The notes: generated by a model from the letters alone, not told the origin. Counted from the first letter of the stretch, positions 16,605 through 26,453 are shown. The stretch: DNA of 64,000 nt from Bradyrhizobium sp. 4 (GCF_023100905.1 NZ_CP064686.1:3472001-3536000); one strand, 5' to 3'. Translations and numbers: made by a program.

Positions 16605-19451
16605 ATGTCCATTACCTCTGTGTTTTCCCCGGTTACGGGGCAACTCACCATTTTCGGCGACAGCGCGAATAACGGCCTCGTGATAAGTCGCGACAAGTCC
16701 GGCCGCATCCTGGTCAATAACGGGCACGTGAAAACAGTTGGTGGCGAACCCACGGTCGACAACACCACCGCGATCGACATCTTCGGTCAAGGCGGTAACG
16801 ACACGATCACCGTCGACGAATGCCACGGACCGATGCCCGCGGTGCACATCTTCGGCGGCGACGGCAATGACAAGATCACCGGCGGCTCGGGAGCCGACCT
16901 TCTGTTTGGTCAGGCCGGCAACGATTTGATCAAGGGCGGCGGCGGCAACGATCTGCTGTTCGGCGGAGCGGGTAACGACGTGCTGGACGGCGGCAGCGGC
17001 GACAACCAGCTGTTCGGCGAGGCCGGCGACGATCTCATGATCTGGAATCCCGGCGGCGGCACCAACCTGTTCGAGGGTGGTGAGGGCAACGATACGGCTC
17101 AGGTCAACGGAAACAACGGCGCCGAGACGTTCACGATCACGGCGAACGGCACCCGCGTGCGGCTCGACGGGGCGGGCGCGGCGCCGTTCTCGCTCGATAT
17201 CGGCACGACGGAGAATCTCGTCCTCCACGGTGGCGGCGGCGACGATGCCATCACCGCGGGCAACGGGCTCGGCAGCCTGATCTCGCTGACGCTCGATGGC
17301 GGCGCTGGCAACGACAGGATCATCGGCGGTGACGGCAACGACCTCATCATCGGCGGCAGCGGCGACGATATCGTCAATGGCGGACGCGGCAACGACGTCG
17401 CCCAGCTCGGGAGTGGCGACGACACTTTCATCTGGAATCCCGGTGACGGCAGCGACACGGTCGAGGGCGGCTCGGGCAGCGACAAGCTGCTTTTCAATGG
17501 CGCCAACATCAACGAGACCATCAACATCTCGGCCAATGGCGGCCGGGTGCGCTTCACCCGCGACGTCGCCAACATCACGATGAATCTCAACAGCGTCGAG
17601 CAGATCGAATTCGATGCGCGCGGCGGCGCCGATAATATCACGGTCGGCGATCTCACCGGGACCGGCGTCAAGCAGGTGCTGGTTGATCTCGGAGCCGTTC
17701 CGGGAGGGACGCAAGGCGACGGCGCAGCTGATACGGTGACCGTCAACGGCAGCAACGGCAATCAGCACATCGAGGTCACAGCCACAGGCACAACGGTCAC
17801 GGTCACGGGGCTCCCAGAGGTCGTGACAATCGCAAACGCAGAGACCAGCAACGACCGGCTGGTCGTGCAGGCGCTCGGCGGTAACGACGTGATCGATGCA
17901 TCCACGCTCGGCTCGGCGATCGGGCTGACCATCGACGGTGGGGCGGGCAACGACACCATCACCGGCAGCCAGGGCGCGGACACCCTGATCGGCGGCGACG
18001 GCAACGACAAGGTCATCGGCGGCCGCGGAAATGACGTCGCGCTTCTCGGCGCAGGCGACGACATCTTCACGTGGAATCCCGGTGACGGCAGCGACACTGT
18101 CGAAGGCGGCACGGGAACCGATACGCTGTTGTTCAACGGCGCCAATGTGGCCGAGACCATGTCGATCTCGGCGAACGGAAGCCGTGCGCTACTCACCCGT
18201 GACGTCGGTGCTATCGTCATGGACCTCGCTGGCGTCGAGCACGTGCAGATCGCGGCAGCAGGCGGCGCCGACAACATCACCGTCAACGATCTGAGCGGGA
18301 CAGGAATCACGCAGGTTGCCATCGACCTCAGTGCCGGCCCCGGCAGCCAGAGCGGCGATGGAGCGGCGGACCGTGTGACCGCGAACGGCACGACCGGTGA
18401 CGACAACATATCGGTTGTGACCTCCGGCGGATCGATCGTGGTCAACGGCCTCGCTGCGCAGGTGACGATTGCACACGCGGACGCCGGTGATGTGCTCGGC
18501 ATCAACGGCGGACAAGGCAATGACGTCATCAATGCGTCTTCCATCAAGGCGGGACAGTCGTTCAGCCTCAACATCAACGGCGGTGACGGCAACGACACCA
18601 TCACCGGCAGTGCCGGCAATGACATTGTGAACGGCGGACGCGGCAACGATTTCGCCAATCTCGGTGCGGGCGACGACACCTTCGTCTGGAATCCCGGCGA
18701 CGGCAGCGATACCGTCGAAGGCGGCAAGGGCACCGACACGCTGGCATTCAACGGCGCCAATATCAGCGAGAACATCAACATTTCGGCCAATGGCGGCCGC
18801 GTGCTGTTCACGCGAGATGTCGCCGCCATTGCGATGGACCTGAACGGGGTCGAGCATGTCGACTTCAATGCTCTCGGCGGTGCCGACAACATTACCGTCG
18901 GCGACCTCTCCGGCACCGGCGTCAGCCAGGTCGACCTCGATCTCGGCGCCAATGACGGCGCCGCGGATACCGTGACCATCAACGCAACCGGCGGCAACGA
19001 CGTCATCACGGTGACCGAGCACGACGGCATCATCACGGTGTCGGGGCTTGGCCAGGACATCAACATCACCGATGCCGGCGTCGGCGACAGGATCGTCATC
19101 AACGGCCTCGATGGCGACGATGTCATCACGGCTTCCGGCTTGCACGGCGGCATCCAGCTCGTTGCCAATGGCGGCAACGGCGACGACGTGCTGATCGGCA
19201 GCCCCGGCAACGACACGCTGGCGGGTGGTGCCGGTGATGACGTGCTGATCGGCGGGGGCGGCCTCGACATCCTGGACGGCGGCACCGGCAACAACGTCGT
19301 CATCCAGGGCGGAGCGTTCGCGGCCGCGATGCTGCTCAACCAGGCTATGGCGGCGAGCTTCGTCCCGGCAGGTGAGGGCAATGGCGAGATGCCGCTGCCC
19401 GATCCGCACGCGGCGCAGAGCCAGGTGCTCGCACCGCCCCAGCACGCCTGA
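16605..19451 (+). CDS. Large calcium-binding RTX protein, type I secretion substrate
   Basis: This 948-residue very acidic protein is made almost entirely of RTX nonapeptides (GGxGxDxxx, well over twenty, for example GGDGNDKIT and GGRGNDVAL). They fold into a beta-roll once exported into millimolar calcium. Four blocks begin with a WNPG motif near residues 147, 277, 489 and 694. The last three are long similar modules (NPGDGSDTVEGG, FNGAN, ISANG, GGADNIT, LSGTG). No enzyme domain is visible. The last 40 residues are non-repetitive and probably hold the C-terminal secretion signal. The exporter genes follow. Cell-surface or matrix function, such as adhesion, is inference. Confidence 0.9.
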   Translation: MSITSVFSPVTGQLTIFGDSANNGLVISRDKSGRILVNNGHVKTVGGEPTVDNTTAIDIFGQGGNDTITVDECHGPMPAVHIFGGDGNDKITGGSGADLLFGQAGNDLIKGGGGNDLLFGGAGNDVLDGGSGDNQLFGEAGDDLMIWNPGGGTNLFEGGEGNDTAQVNGNNGAETFTITANGTRVRLDGAGAAPFSLDIGTTENLVLHGGGGDDAITAGNGLGSLISLTLDGGAGNDRIIGGDGNDLIIGGSGDDIVNGGRGNDVAQLGSGDDTFIWNPGDGSDTVEGGSGSDKLLFNGANINETINISANGGRVRFTRDVANITMNLNSVEQIEFDARGGADNITVGDLTGTGVKQVLVDLGAVPGGTQGDGAADTVTVNGSNGNQHIEVTATGTTVTVTGLPEVVTIANAETSNDRLVVQALGGNDVIDASTLGSAIGLTIDGGAGNDTITGSQGADTLIGGDGNDKVIGGRGNDVALLGAGDDIFTWNPGDGSDTVEGGTGTDTLLFNGANVAETMSISANGSRALLTRDVGAIVMDLAGVEHVQIAAAGGADNITVNDLSGTGITQVAIDLSAGPGSQSGDGAADRVTANGTTGDDNISVVTSGGSIVVNGLAAQVTIAHADAGDVLGINGGQGNDVINASSIKAGQSFSLNINGGDGNDTITGSAGNDIVNGGRGNDFANLGAGDDTFVWNPGDGSDTVEGGKGTDTLAFNGANISENINISANGGRVLFTRDVAAIAMDLNGVEHVDFNALGGADNITVGDLSGTGVSQVDLDLGANDGAADTVTINATGGNDVITVTEHDGIITVSGLGQDINITDAGVGDRIVINGLDGDDVITASGLHGGIQLVANGGNGDDVLIGSPGNDTLAGGAGDDVLIGGGGLDILDGGTGNNVVIQGGAFAAAMLLNQAMAASFVPAGEGNGEMPLPDPHAAQSQVLAPPQHA
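17041..18960 (+). repeat. Super-repeat modules within the RTX gene
   Basis: Copies starting with a TGGAATCCCGG core occur at 17043, 17433, 18072 and 18687, so the spacings are 390, 639 and 615 bp. The last three share long near-identical DNA over about 300 bp each, while the first is diverged and short. This indicates internal duplication of a unit of about 210 codons. Confidence 0.8.
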
Positions 19452-19480
19452 AGCTGGCGGCTGCGGCCTGGAGAACGCTC

Positions 19481-21613
19481 ATGACGACCAACGCGGTCTC
19501 CGCCGATACGGGGCTCGATGCCTTGCTGACGCTGCTGCATCTGCAAGGCGTTGCGGCCGATCGCGAGCAGCTCAGGCACCGGCTCGGCGCGGCAAGTTTC
19601 GGCGCAGCGGATATCGTCCGCTGCGCCAGGTCTCTCGGACTTAAAGCGCGAACCTACCGAACGCAGTGGAGCCGTCTGTCGGACACCCCGCTGCCTGCGA
19701 TCGCAATGCTGCGGGATGGCGGCTTCATGGTCATCGCAAAGGCCTCCGCCGACAAGGTGCTGGTGCAGTCCCCGGAGGCGCAGCGCCCGGTGCTGATGGA
19801 TCGCGACGAGCTGTGCGCGATCTGGGACGGCGGCTTGATCCTGATGGTCCGGCGCGCCGGCCTGTCCGACCTCGGCCGGCAGTTCGATATCACCTGGTTC
19901 ATCGGCGCGATCGGCAAATACCGGCGGCTGCTTGGCGAGGTGCTGGCGGCTTCGTTCTTCCTCCAGCTTTTTGCGCTGGTCTCGCCGCTGTTCTTCCAGG
20001 TCGTAATCGACAAGGTGCTGGTGCACCGCTCGCTGTCCACGCTCGACGTCCTCGTCATCGGCCTCGTCGTCGTCTCCCTGTTCGACACCGTACTCGGGAT
20101 CCTGCGCAATTACCTGTTTGCGCACACGACCAACCGCATCGACGTCGAGCTCGGGGCGCGCCTGTTCCACCATCTGCTGGCGCTGCCGATGGCGTGGTTT
20201 CAGGCCCGGCGCGTCGGTGATTCCGTGGCGCGGGTCCGTGAGCTCGAGAACATCCGCAATTTCATCACCAGCTCGTCGCTGACGCTTCTCGTCGACCTGG
20301 TCTTCACCTCGGTGTTCCTGGCGGTGATGTTCGCCTATTCGGCGCAGATGAGCTTCATCGTGCTCGCATCGTTCCCGTTCTACATCGCGATCTCGGCCGT
20401 GGCGACGCCGCTGTTTCGCCGCAGGCTGGACGAGAAATTCCGCCGTGGCGCCGAGAACCAGGCCTTCCTGGTCGAGAGCGTCAGCGGCATCGAAACGCTG
20501 AAGGCGATGGCGGTCGAGCCGCAGATGCAGCGCCGCTGGGAAGAGCAGCTCGCCGGTTATGTCTCGGCGAGCTTCGGTGTCACTAGCCTCGGCAACACGG
20601 CAAGCCAGCTGGTGCAGCTCGTCAGTAAGGTCGTCACTGCCGCCGTTCTCTATGTCGGAGCCAGGCTGGTGATCGGTGACGCATTGACGGTCGGCGAGCT
20701 CGTGGCCTTCAACATCTTCGCGGGCCGGGTGTCGGCCCCGGTGCTGCGGCTCGCGCAGGTCTGGCAGGATTTTCATCAGGCGCGGCTGTCGATCGCGCGG
20801 CTCGGCGACATCCTCAACAGCGCGGCGGAGCCGGCGTACTCCGCCGCCCGCGCGAGCCTGCCGCCGATCCGGGGCAACATCCGCTTCGAGCACGTCTCTT
20901 TCCGCTACCGGCCCGATGGGCCGGAGATCCTGCACGATGTCTCATTCGACATTCCTGCCGGACAGACCGTCGGCATTGTCGGATCGTCCGGCTCGGGCAA
21001 AAGCACCTTCACCAAGCTGGTGCAGCGGCTCTACGTTCCGCAAGGCGGCCGCGTGCTGGTCGACGGAATGGATCTGATGACGACCGACCCGGCCGGGCTC
21101 CGTCGGCAGATCGGAATCGTGCTCCAGGACAACATGCTGTTCAACCGGTCGGTGCGCGACAACATCGCGCTGGCCGATCCAAGCCTGCCGATGGACCGCA
21201 TCATCGACGCGGCGAAGCTGGCGGGCGCTCATGATTTCATTCTGGAGCTCCCCGAGGGCTACGATACGATGGTGGGCGAGCGCGGCTCGACGCTCTCGGG
21301 CGGGCAGCGCCAGCGCATCGCGATCGCCCGTGCGCTGGTAGGCAATCCCCGGATCCTGATCTTCGACGAAGCCACCAGCGCACTCGACTATGAAAGCGAG
21401 CGGATCATCCATGACAACATGAAGGAGATCGCGAAAGGCCGCACCGTCCTGATCATCGCGCACCGTTTGTCCACCGTCCGCGGCGCCGATCGCATCTTCA
21501 CCCTGGAACGCGGCTGTCTGGTCGAGGACGGCACGCATGATGCGCTGATCAAGACCGGCGGCCGCTACGCCGCCCTGCATCGTCTCCAGGGAGGCATTTA
21601 TGAGGTCGGCTAG
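19481..21613 (+). CDS. Type I secretion ABC transporter, HlyB/PrtD-like permease-ATPase
   Basis: This 710-residue protein has an N-terminal C39-like domain (about 8-125). It aligns with that of HlyB, including LGLKA and a PLPAIAMLRDGG stretch, but lacks the protease Cys and His, so it should bind rather than cleave the substrate. Six transmembrane helices span about 150-430. The ATPase domain has Walker A GSSGSGKST at 501, signature LSGGQ at 605, and ILIFDEAT just after 620. It lies 29 nt after the RTX gene and its end overlaps the adaptor by 14 nt, so the three form one operon. Confidence 0.95.
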   Translation: MTTNAVSADTGLDALLTLLHLQGVAADREQLRHRLGAASFGAADIVRCARSLGLKARTYRTQWSRLSDTPLPAIAMLRDGGFMVIAKASADKVLVQSPEAQRPVLMDRDELCAIWDGGLILMVRRAGLSDLGRQFDITWFIGAIGKYRRLLGEVLAASFFLQLFALVSPLFFQVVIDKVLVHRSLSTLDVLVIGLVVVSLFDTVLGILRNYLFAHTTNRIDVELGARLFHHLLALPMAWFQARRVGDSVARVRELENIRNFITSSSLTLLVDLVFTSVFLAVMFAYSAQMSFIVLASFPFYIAISAVATPLFRRRLDEKFRRGAENQAFLVESVSGIETLKAMAVEPQMQRRWEEQLAGYVSASFGVTSLGNTASQLVQLVSKVVTAAVLYVGARLVIGDALTVGELVAFNIFAGRVSAPVLRLAQVWQDFHQARLSIARLGDILNSAAEPAYSAARASLPPIRGNIRFEHVSFRYRPDGPEILHDVSFDIPAGQTVGIVGSSGSGKSTFTKLVQRLYVPQGGRVLVDGMDLMTTDPAGLRRQIGIVLQDNMLFNRSVRDNIALADPSLPMDRIIDAAKLAGAHDFILELPEGYDTMVGERGSTLSGGQRQRIAIARALVGNPRILIFDEATSALDYESERIIHDNMKEIAKGRTVLIIAHRLSTVRGADRIFTLERGCLVEDGTHDALIKTGGRYAALHRLQGGIYEVG

Positions 21614-23054
21614 CACTGTGCCGGCCGCTCGTCCGGAGCAGACCGTGATCCCGTTCCGGAATGGAAAGGGCCGGCGCGCCGAGGAAGTCGCCTTCCTGCC
21701 GGCGGCGCTGGAAATCACGGAAACACCGCCGTCGCCGATCGGCCGCGCCATCGCCCTGGTCCTGATGCTGCTTGTCTGCGCAGCGCTGGCCTGGTCGGCC
21801 TGGGGCACGATCGACATCGTGGCGTCCGCAACCGGCAAGGTCGTATCGAGCGGGCGAAGCAAAGTGGTCCAGCCGTTCGAGACCGGTGTGGTGCGCGCGA
21901 TTCACGTGCAGGACGGGCAATCGGTCAAATCAGGCGACCTGCTGATCGAGCTTGATCCGACCGTGAACGCCGCAGAGCGCGATCGTCTGCACGACGATCT
22001 CATGGCCGAACGGCTCAATGTCGCGCGCCTCCGCGCGGCATTGGCGGGCGGCGAAGAGGTGTCCGCCGATCTCGTCGTACCAGAGGACGCCGATCCCATG
22101 CTGGTCGCGACGCAACGGCAGCTCCTCGCCAATCAGGTCAGCGAGAACCGGGCCAAGCTCGCGGCGCTGGCGCGTCAGGAAGCGCAGAAGGAGGCCGAAC
22201 ATCAGACGATTGCGGCGACGATTCACAAGCTTGATGCGTTGCTGCCGGTCACCCAGCAGCGTGTCGAGATCCGCAAGACGCTGATGGAGAAGGAGATCGG
22301 CTCGAAGCTGACTTACTATGAGACCCTCCAGCTCCAGATCGAGCAGCAGGAGGAGCTTCGCGTCCAGAGCAGCCGCTTGAAGGAGGCCGAGGCGGCCGTC
22401 GCCGCGATCCGGGAGACCCGCATCCAGGCCCTGGCGGAGTACAGGAAAAGTCTCTCCGACGAGCTTGCCAAGAGCGAACAGAAAGCCAATGGCGTCGCAC
22501 GCGATCTGATCAAGGCACAGCAGAGGACGAGGCTTCAGCAACTGACGTCGCCGGTCGACGGCGTCGTGCAGCAGCTCGCGGTCCACACTGTGGGCGGCGT
22601 GGTCACGCCCGCACAGTCGCTGCTGGTGATCGTGCCGACCGATGCGCGGCTGGAGATCGAGGCGATGATCTCCAACCGCGATATCGGATTCGTCGAGGCC
22701 GGGCAGGGCGCCGCCATCAAGATCGACACTTTCAATTTCACCCGCTACGGCCTTCTCGCGGGCCAGGTCGTGAGCGTCTCGCAGGACGCCATCATCCGCG
22801 ACCGGCCCCAGGAGCGCGGGAGCGACCGTGCGCTTGGGACGCAACGCGACAGCAGCGAGCCCAGCGGGCAGGAGTTGAGCTACAGCGCCCGCATCTCGCT
22901 CGATCGCAGCCAGATGCAGGTGGACGACCGCCTCGTCAATCTGTCCCCGGGGATGGCAGTGACCGTCGAGATCAGGACCGGTTCGCGCACGATCCTGAGC
23001 TACCTGCTATCGCCCCTGCAGCGCTACCGGCACGAGATCATGCGGGAGCGCTAG
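21600..23054 (+). CDS. HlyD-family membrane fusion protein of the type I exporter
   Basis: This 484-residue periplasmic adaptor joins the inner-membrane ABC transporter to a TolC channel. A short cytosolic N-terminus and one membrane helix (about 48-70) are followed by a lipoyl half (GKVVSSGRSKVVQPFETG). A long coiled coil follows (about 120-320, many Gln/Glu/Arg heptads), then the second lipoyl half (LTSPVDGVVQQLAVHTVGG) and a beta-barrel. Its ATG lies inside the end of the ATPase gene, giving a 14-bp overlap. No tolC is in the window. Confidence 0.94.
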   Translation: MRSASTVPAARPEQTVIPFRNGKGRRAEEVAFLPAALEITETPPSPIGRAIALVLMLLVCAALAWSAWGTIDIVASATGKVVSSGRSKVVQPFETGVVRAIHVQDGQSVKSGDLLIELDPTVNAAERDRLHDDLMAERLNVARLRAALAGGEEVSADLVVPEDADPMLVATQRQLLANQVSENRAKLAALARQEAQKEAEHQTIAATIHKLDALLPVTQQRVEIRKTLMEKEIGSKLTYYETLQLQIEQQEELRVQSSRLKEAEAAVAAIRETRIQALAEYRKSLSDELAKSEQKANGVARDLIKAQQRTRLQQLTSPVDGVVQQLAVHTVGGVVTPAQSLLVIVPTDARLEIEAMISNRDIGFVEAGQGAAIKIDTFNFTRYGLLAGQVVSVSQDAIIRDRPQERGSDRALGTQRDSSEPSGQELSYSARISLDRSQMQVDDRLVNLSPGMAVTVEIRTGSRTILSYLLSPLQRYRHEIMRER

Positions 23055-23219
23055 TTCCCGCCTGTTGCCGACGAAGCTTCGCGAGGCGCGCTGAGGGCCG
23101 ATCAGGCCTTCGGCAGCTACACCATGCCGCGGGCGCTCCGCTCTCGATGAAGTCGTTTTGGTGTGGCCGCGCAGCCCGGAATGCGTACATAGGAGCAAGC
23201 AAAAAATTTGGAGGAAAGC

Positions 23220-24185
23220 ATGCGGCTCATTGCCCTCGTATCGGCTCTGGTTCTGCCGTTTGGCGCGGCGCTCGCCCAGGACTATCCGATCAGGCCCGTC
23301 ACCATGTTGGTGCCGTTCGCCGCCGGCGGACCTACGGACACCATTGCTCGCCTGACCGCGGCAGGCATGGCAAAATCGCTTGGCCAACAGGTCGTCGTCG
23401 AGAACGCGCCAGGCGCCGGTGGCACCATCGCCACGACCCGCGCCTCGCGAGCCCAGCCCGACGGATACACGCTGCTGATCCATCATGTCGGCCTCTCGAC
23501 CGCCGCCACACTGTACCGCAATCTCAGCTATGACACGAAGACGGCCTTTGCGCCGATCGGGCTTGTGACCAATGCGCCGATGACCATCATCGCGCGTCCG
23601 GATTTTCCGGCCGACACGCTGAAGGAATTGGTCGCCTACGCCCAACAGCAGGGCGACAAATTGACCTATGCCAATGCCGGACTCGGAGCGGCGTCGCACC
23701 TCTGCGGCATGCTGTTCATGACGGCGATCCAGAAGCAGCTGACCGCAGTGCCCTACAAGGGCAACGGCCCCATCATGAACGATCTTCTCGGCAGGCAGAT
23801 CGATCTCACCTGCGACCAGGCCACGAACACGACCGGCCCGATCATGTCGAAGCAGGTCAAGGCCTATGCGATCACCACCAGGGAGCGGCTGAAGAGCCTG
23901 CCCGATCTGCCGACGGCCGACGAGGCCGGCCTCAAAGGCTTCGAACTTGGTGTCTGGCACGGCATCTATTCCCCCAAGGGCACACCGCCGGCGGTCGTTC
24001 AGAAGCTGACCGCGGCGCTCCAGTCCGCCCTTAGGGATTCCACGCTGATCGCCCGGTTCAACGACATCAACACGGAGCCGGTCCCGCAGGAGAAGGCGAC
24101 GCCGGAAGCGCTGGCCGCGATGCTCGCGAGTGAAGTCGACCGCTGGGCTCCGATGATCAAGGCAGCCGGCCAATTCGCGGATTGA
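23220..24185 (+). CDS. Bug-family (TctC-type) periplasmic solute-binding protein
   Basis: The 321-residue product starts at ATG 23220 behind a GGAGGAAA site. The signal peptide ends LPFGAALAQ|DYPIRPV. The Bug-family hallmarks are the PIRPVTMLVPFAAGGPTDTIAR loop that binds carboxylates through main-chain amides and VENAPGAGGTIA. It should capture a small organic acid or similar ligand. No TctA/TctB membrane genes adjoin it, which is common for the hugely expanded Bug family in beta- and alphaproteobacteria. The ligand cannot be predicted. Confidence 0.93.
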   Translation: MRLIALVSALVLPFGAALAQDYPIRPVTMLVPFAAGGPTDTIARLTAAGMAKSLGQQVVVENAPGAGGTIATTRASRAQPDGYTLLIHHVGLSTAATLYRNLSYDTKTAFAPIGLVTNAPMTIIARPDFPADTLKELVAYAQQQGDKLTYANAGLGAASHLCGMLFMTAIQKQLTAVPYKGNGPIMNDLLGRQIDLTCDQATNTTGPIMSKQVKAYAITTRERLKSLPDLPTADEAGLKGFELGVWHGIYSPKGTPPAVVQKLTAALQSALRDSTLIARFNDINTEPVPQEKATPEALAAMLASEVDRWAPMIKAAGQFAD

Positions 24186-24345
24186 GCCGTTTCTGCTCAA
24201 TTCGTGCCGACATCGCTGCGTGAGCGGGTTTAAGCCACCACGGTAAAGACCAGCCCATTCAACAGCTAATCACCGGGTAGCAAAATACCGGTACTGTGCA
24301 TGGGGTTGTTTTTGCGATTTTGATGTCGGCCCGGTCGTGGAGGCT

Positions 24346-26208
24346 TCAACCCGCCGCCTCGTCGAACTGCGTGCTCGCCTCGAGCCACTGCTCCTCGGCG
24401 CGCACCAGCGCGTCGGCCGCATTGGCGCGTGCTTTCGACAGTTGCGCGGCCTGCTTGGGGTCGCGGGTGAAGATGTCGGGCAGGGCCAGCGCAGTGTCGA
24501 TCTTGCTGATGATCGCGCTGACGCGGGCGATCTCGGTTTCGGCTTCCGCGATACGTTTCTTCAGCGAGCCGCGATTGTCCGATCTCGGACGCTGCGGCTT
24601 CTCGCTCGCGGCGCTGCGCTCGCGCGGGGCGGGCTCGCCATTGCGCGCGGACAGCACCAGGCGGCGATATTCGTCGAGGTCACCGTCGTAATTGGTCACG
24701 GTGCGGTCGGCGACGATCCAGAGTTGATCAGCGCAGGACTCGATCAGATAGCGATCGTGCGAAACCATGATGACGGCGCCGGGGAATTCGTTGATGGCTT
24801 CGGCGAGCGCTGCGCGGCTGTCGATGTCGAGATGGTTGGTCGGCTCGTCCAGGATGATCATGTTGGGGCCGAAAAAGGTCGCAAGTCCCAGCAGGAGGCG
24901 CGCCTTCTCGCCGCCCGACAATTTTCCAACCTTGGTGTCGGCCGCCTTGCCGGAAAAGCCGATGGCGCCGGCGCGGGCGCGTACTTTCGCTTCGGGCGCC
25001 TCGCCCATCAGCTTGCGGACGTGGTCGTAGGTCGAGGCATCCTCGTTCAGTTCGTCGAGCTGGTGCTGCGCGAAATAGGCGATCGACAGCTTGTCCGCGC
25101 GCGTCACCTTGCCCGAGAATGGCGCGAGGCGGCCGGCGAGCAGTTTCACAAGGGTCGACTTGCCGTTGCCGTTGGAGCCGAGCAGCGCAATGCGGTCGTC
25201 ATTGTCGACGCGCAAGGTGACGCGGTTCAGCACGGGCGTATTCGGATCGTAGCCGACCACGACGTTGTCGGCGGCGATGATCGGCGGCGACAGGATTTTC
25301 TCCGGCGCGGGAAAGCTGATCTCGCGTACGTCCTGGGTGACCAGCGCCGTGATCGGCTTCAGCCGCTCCAGCATTTTCACGCGTGACTGCGCCTGCCGGG
25401 CTTTGGAGGCCTTGGCCTTGAAGCGGTCGACGAAGGCCTGCAGGCGCGCGCGTTCGGCTTCCTGGCGCTTGACCGCTTTGGCATCCAGCATCTCGCGCAT
25501 GGCGCGCTGCTCCTCGAAGGAGGAGTAGGTGCCTTTGTAAAGCGTGAGCTTACCGCGTTCCAGATGCAGGATCTGGTCGACCGAGCTTTCCAGCAGGTCG
25601 CGGTCATGGCTGATCACGATCACGGTGAGCGGATAATGTGCGAGATGATCCTCCAGCCACAGCGTGCCTTCGAGGTCGAGATAGTTGGTGGGCTCGTCGA
25701 GCAGCAACAGGTCGGGAGCCGCGAACAACGTTGCGGCGAGCGCAACGCGCATGCGCCAGCCGCCGGAGAATTCGGCGCAGGGGCGGAGCTGGTCGGTGGC
25801 GGAGAAGCCGAGGCCGGAAAGGATGGCGGCGGCACGGCTAGGTGCCGAATGCGCGTCGATGTCGACCAGCCGGGTCTGGATCTCGGCGATCCGGTGCGGG
25901 TCGGTCGCGCTCTCGGCCTCGGTGAGCAGCGCGTCGCGTTCGAGGTCGGCTTTGAGCACGACCGAAATCAGGCTCTCGGGGCCGTTCGGGGCTTCCTGCG
26001 CGAGGCTGCCGACGCGCCAGCGAGGCGGCAGGCTCACCGTGCCGTGCTCGGCGGCGAGCTCGCCGCGGATCACCTTGAACAGGGTCGATTTGCCGGTGCC
26101 GTTGCGACCGACCATGCCGACGCGGGATCCTGGCGTGATCTGCACGGAACTCTGGTCAATCAGAAGGCGTCCGGCGAGGCGGATGGAGAGGTCGGTGATG
26201 GCAAGCAT
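24346..26208 (-). CDS. ABC-F family ATPase (YheS/Uup-like)
   Basis: This 620-residue soluble protein has two ABC domains and no membrane part. The Walker A motifs are GRNGTGKST (34-42) and GSNGNGKST (344-352), with signatures FSGGW (147) and LSGGE (430) and Walker B motifs LLLLDEPTNYLD and IILDEPTNHLD. The charged linker between domains (about 235-295) is the P-site tRNA interaction motif of ABC-F proteins. A C-terminal coiled coil (about 555-615) follows. ABC-F members act on the ribosome. The exact subgroup (closest by look to YheS) is uncertain. Confidence 0.93.
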   Translation of the reverse strand: MLAITDLSIRLAGRLLIDQSSVQITPGSRVGMVGRNGTGKSTLFKVIRGELAAEHGTVSLPPRWRVGSLAQEAPNGPESLISVVLKADLERDALLTEAESATDPHRIAEIQTRLVDIDAHSAPSRAAAILSGLGFSATDQLRPCAEFSGGWRMRVALAATLFAAPDLLLLDEPTNYLDLEGTLWLEDHLAHYPLTVIVISHDRDLLESSVDQILHLERGKLTLYKGTYSSFEEQRAMREMLDAKAVKRQEAERARLQAFVDRFKAKASKARQAQSRVKMLERLKPITALVTQDVREISFPAPEKILSPPIIAADNVVVGYDPNTPVLNRVTLRVDNDDRIALLGSNGNGKSTLVKLLAGRLAPFSGKVTRADKLSIAYFAQHQLDELNEDASTYDHVRKLMGEAPEAKVRARAGAIGFSGKAADTKVGKLSGGEKARLLLGLATFFGPNMIILDEPTNHLDIDSRAALAEAINEFPGAVIMVSHDRYLIESCADQLWIVADRTVTNYDGDLDEYRRLVLSARNGEPAPRERSAASEKPQRPRSDNRGSLKKRIAEAETEIARVSAIISKIDTALALPDIFTRDPKQAAQLSKARANAADALVRAEEQWLEASTQFDEAAG

Positions 26209-26279
26209 GCGGCCTTGTCACCGCACCCGCGATCAAACGCAACCCGTTTTTCCGTGTCCACGGGCCAGTGCTCGTCAAC

Positions 26280-26453
26280 TCAGTGCGAATCGCGGTCGCG
26301 CTGCTTCAGCTCATTGAGGAGTTGCTCGAGGTGCGTCGGTAGCCTGGCTTCGGGGCGCAGACTCTGCTGGAGCCGTTCGCCCACCGCATCGCGGATCGAG
26401 CGGCTGGTGCGCCGCTCGATTTGCTCGCTGTCGTCGGCGAAAAGGCTAACCAT
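26280..26453 (-). CDS. Small NepR-like protein (57 aa)
   Basis: Starting at ATG 26453 (MVSLFADDSEQIERRTSR), the short protein ends in SIRDAVGERLQQSLRPEARLP followed by HLEQLLNEL. This matches the NepR core pattern: a helix with [I/V]G..L, a Glu-x-x-Pro turn, then LL..L. NepR is the anti-sigma factor that holds the general stress sigma factor EcfG until PhyR-P releases it. No ecfG or phyR is adjacent. It could be a NepR paralogue or an unrelated helical protein. Family assignment is tentative. Confidence 0.5.
   Translation of the reverse strand: MVSLFADDSEQIERRTSRSIRDAVGERLQQSLRPEARLPTHLEQLLNELKQRDRDSH

Noticed and set aside
16605..19451. The repeat array taken as a CRISPR or satellite
   Set aside because: The periodicity is coding (RTX nonapeptides and their modules), and spacers are not unique. 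No CRISPR array was found in the window.
17762..20935. A 1057-codon open frame on the minus strand across the RTX and exporter genes
   Set aside because: It is antisense to two clear genes and exists because G/C-rich third positions remove stops. Its translation is low-complexity and shows no family motif or ribosome site.
23042..23207. Short palindromes after the HlyD gene as a terminator
   Set aside because: The stems are weak and no T tract follows.
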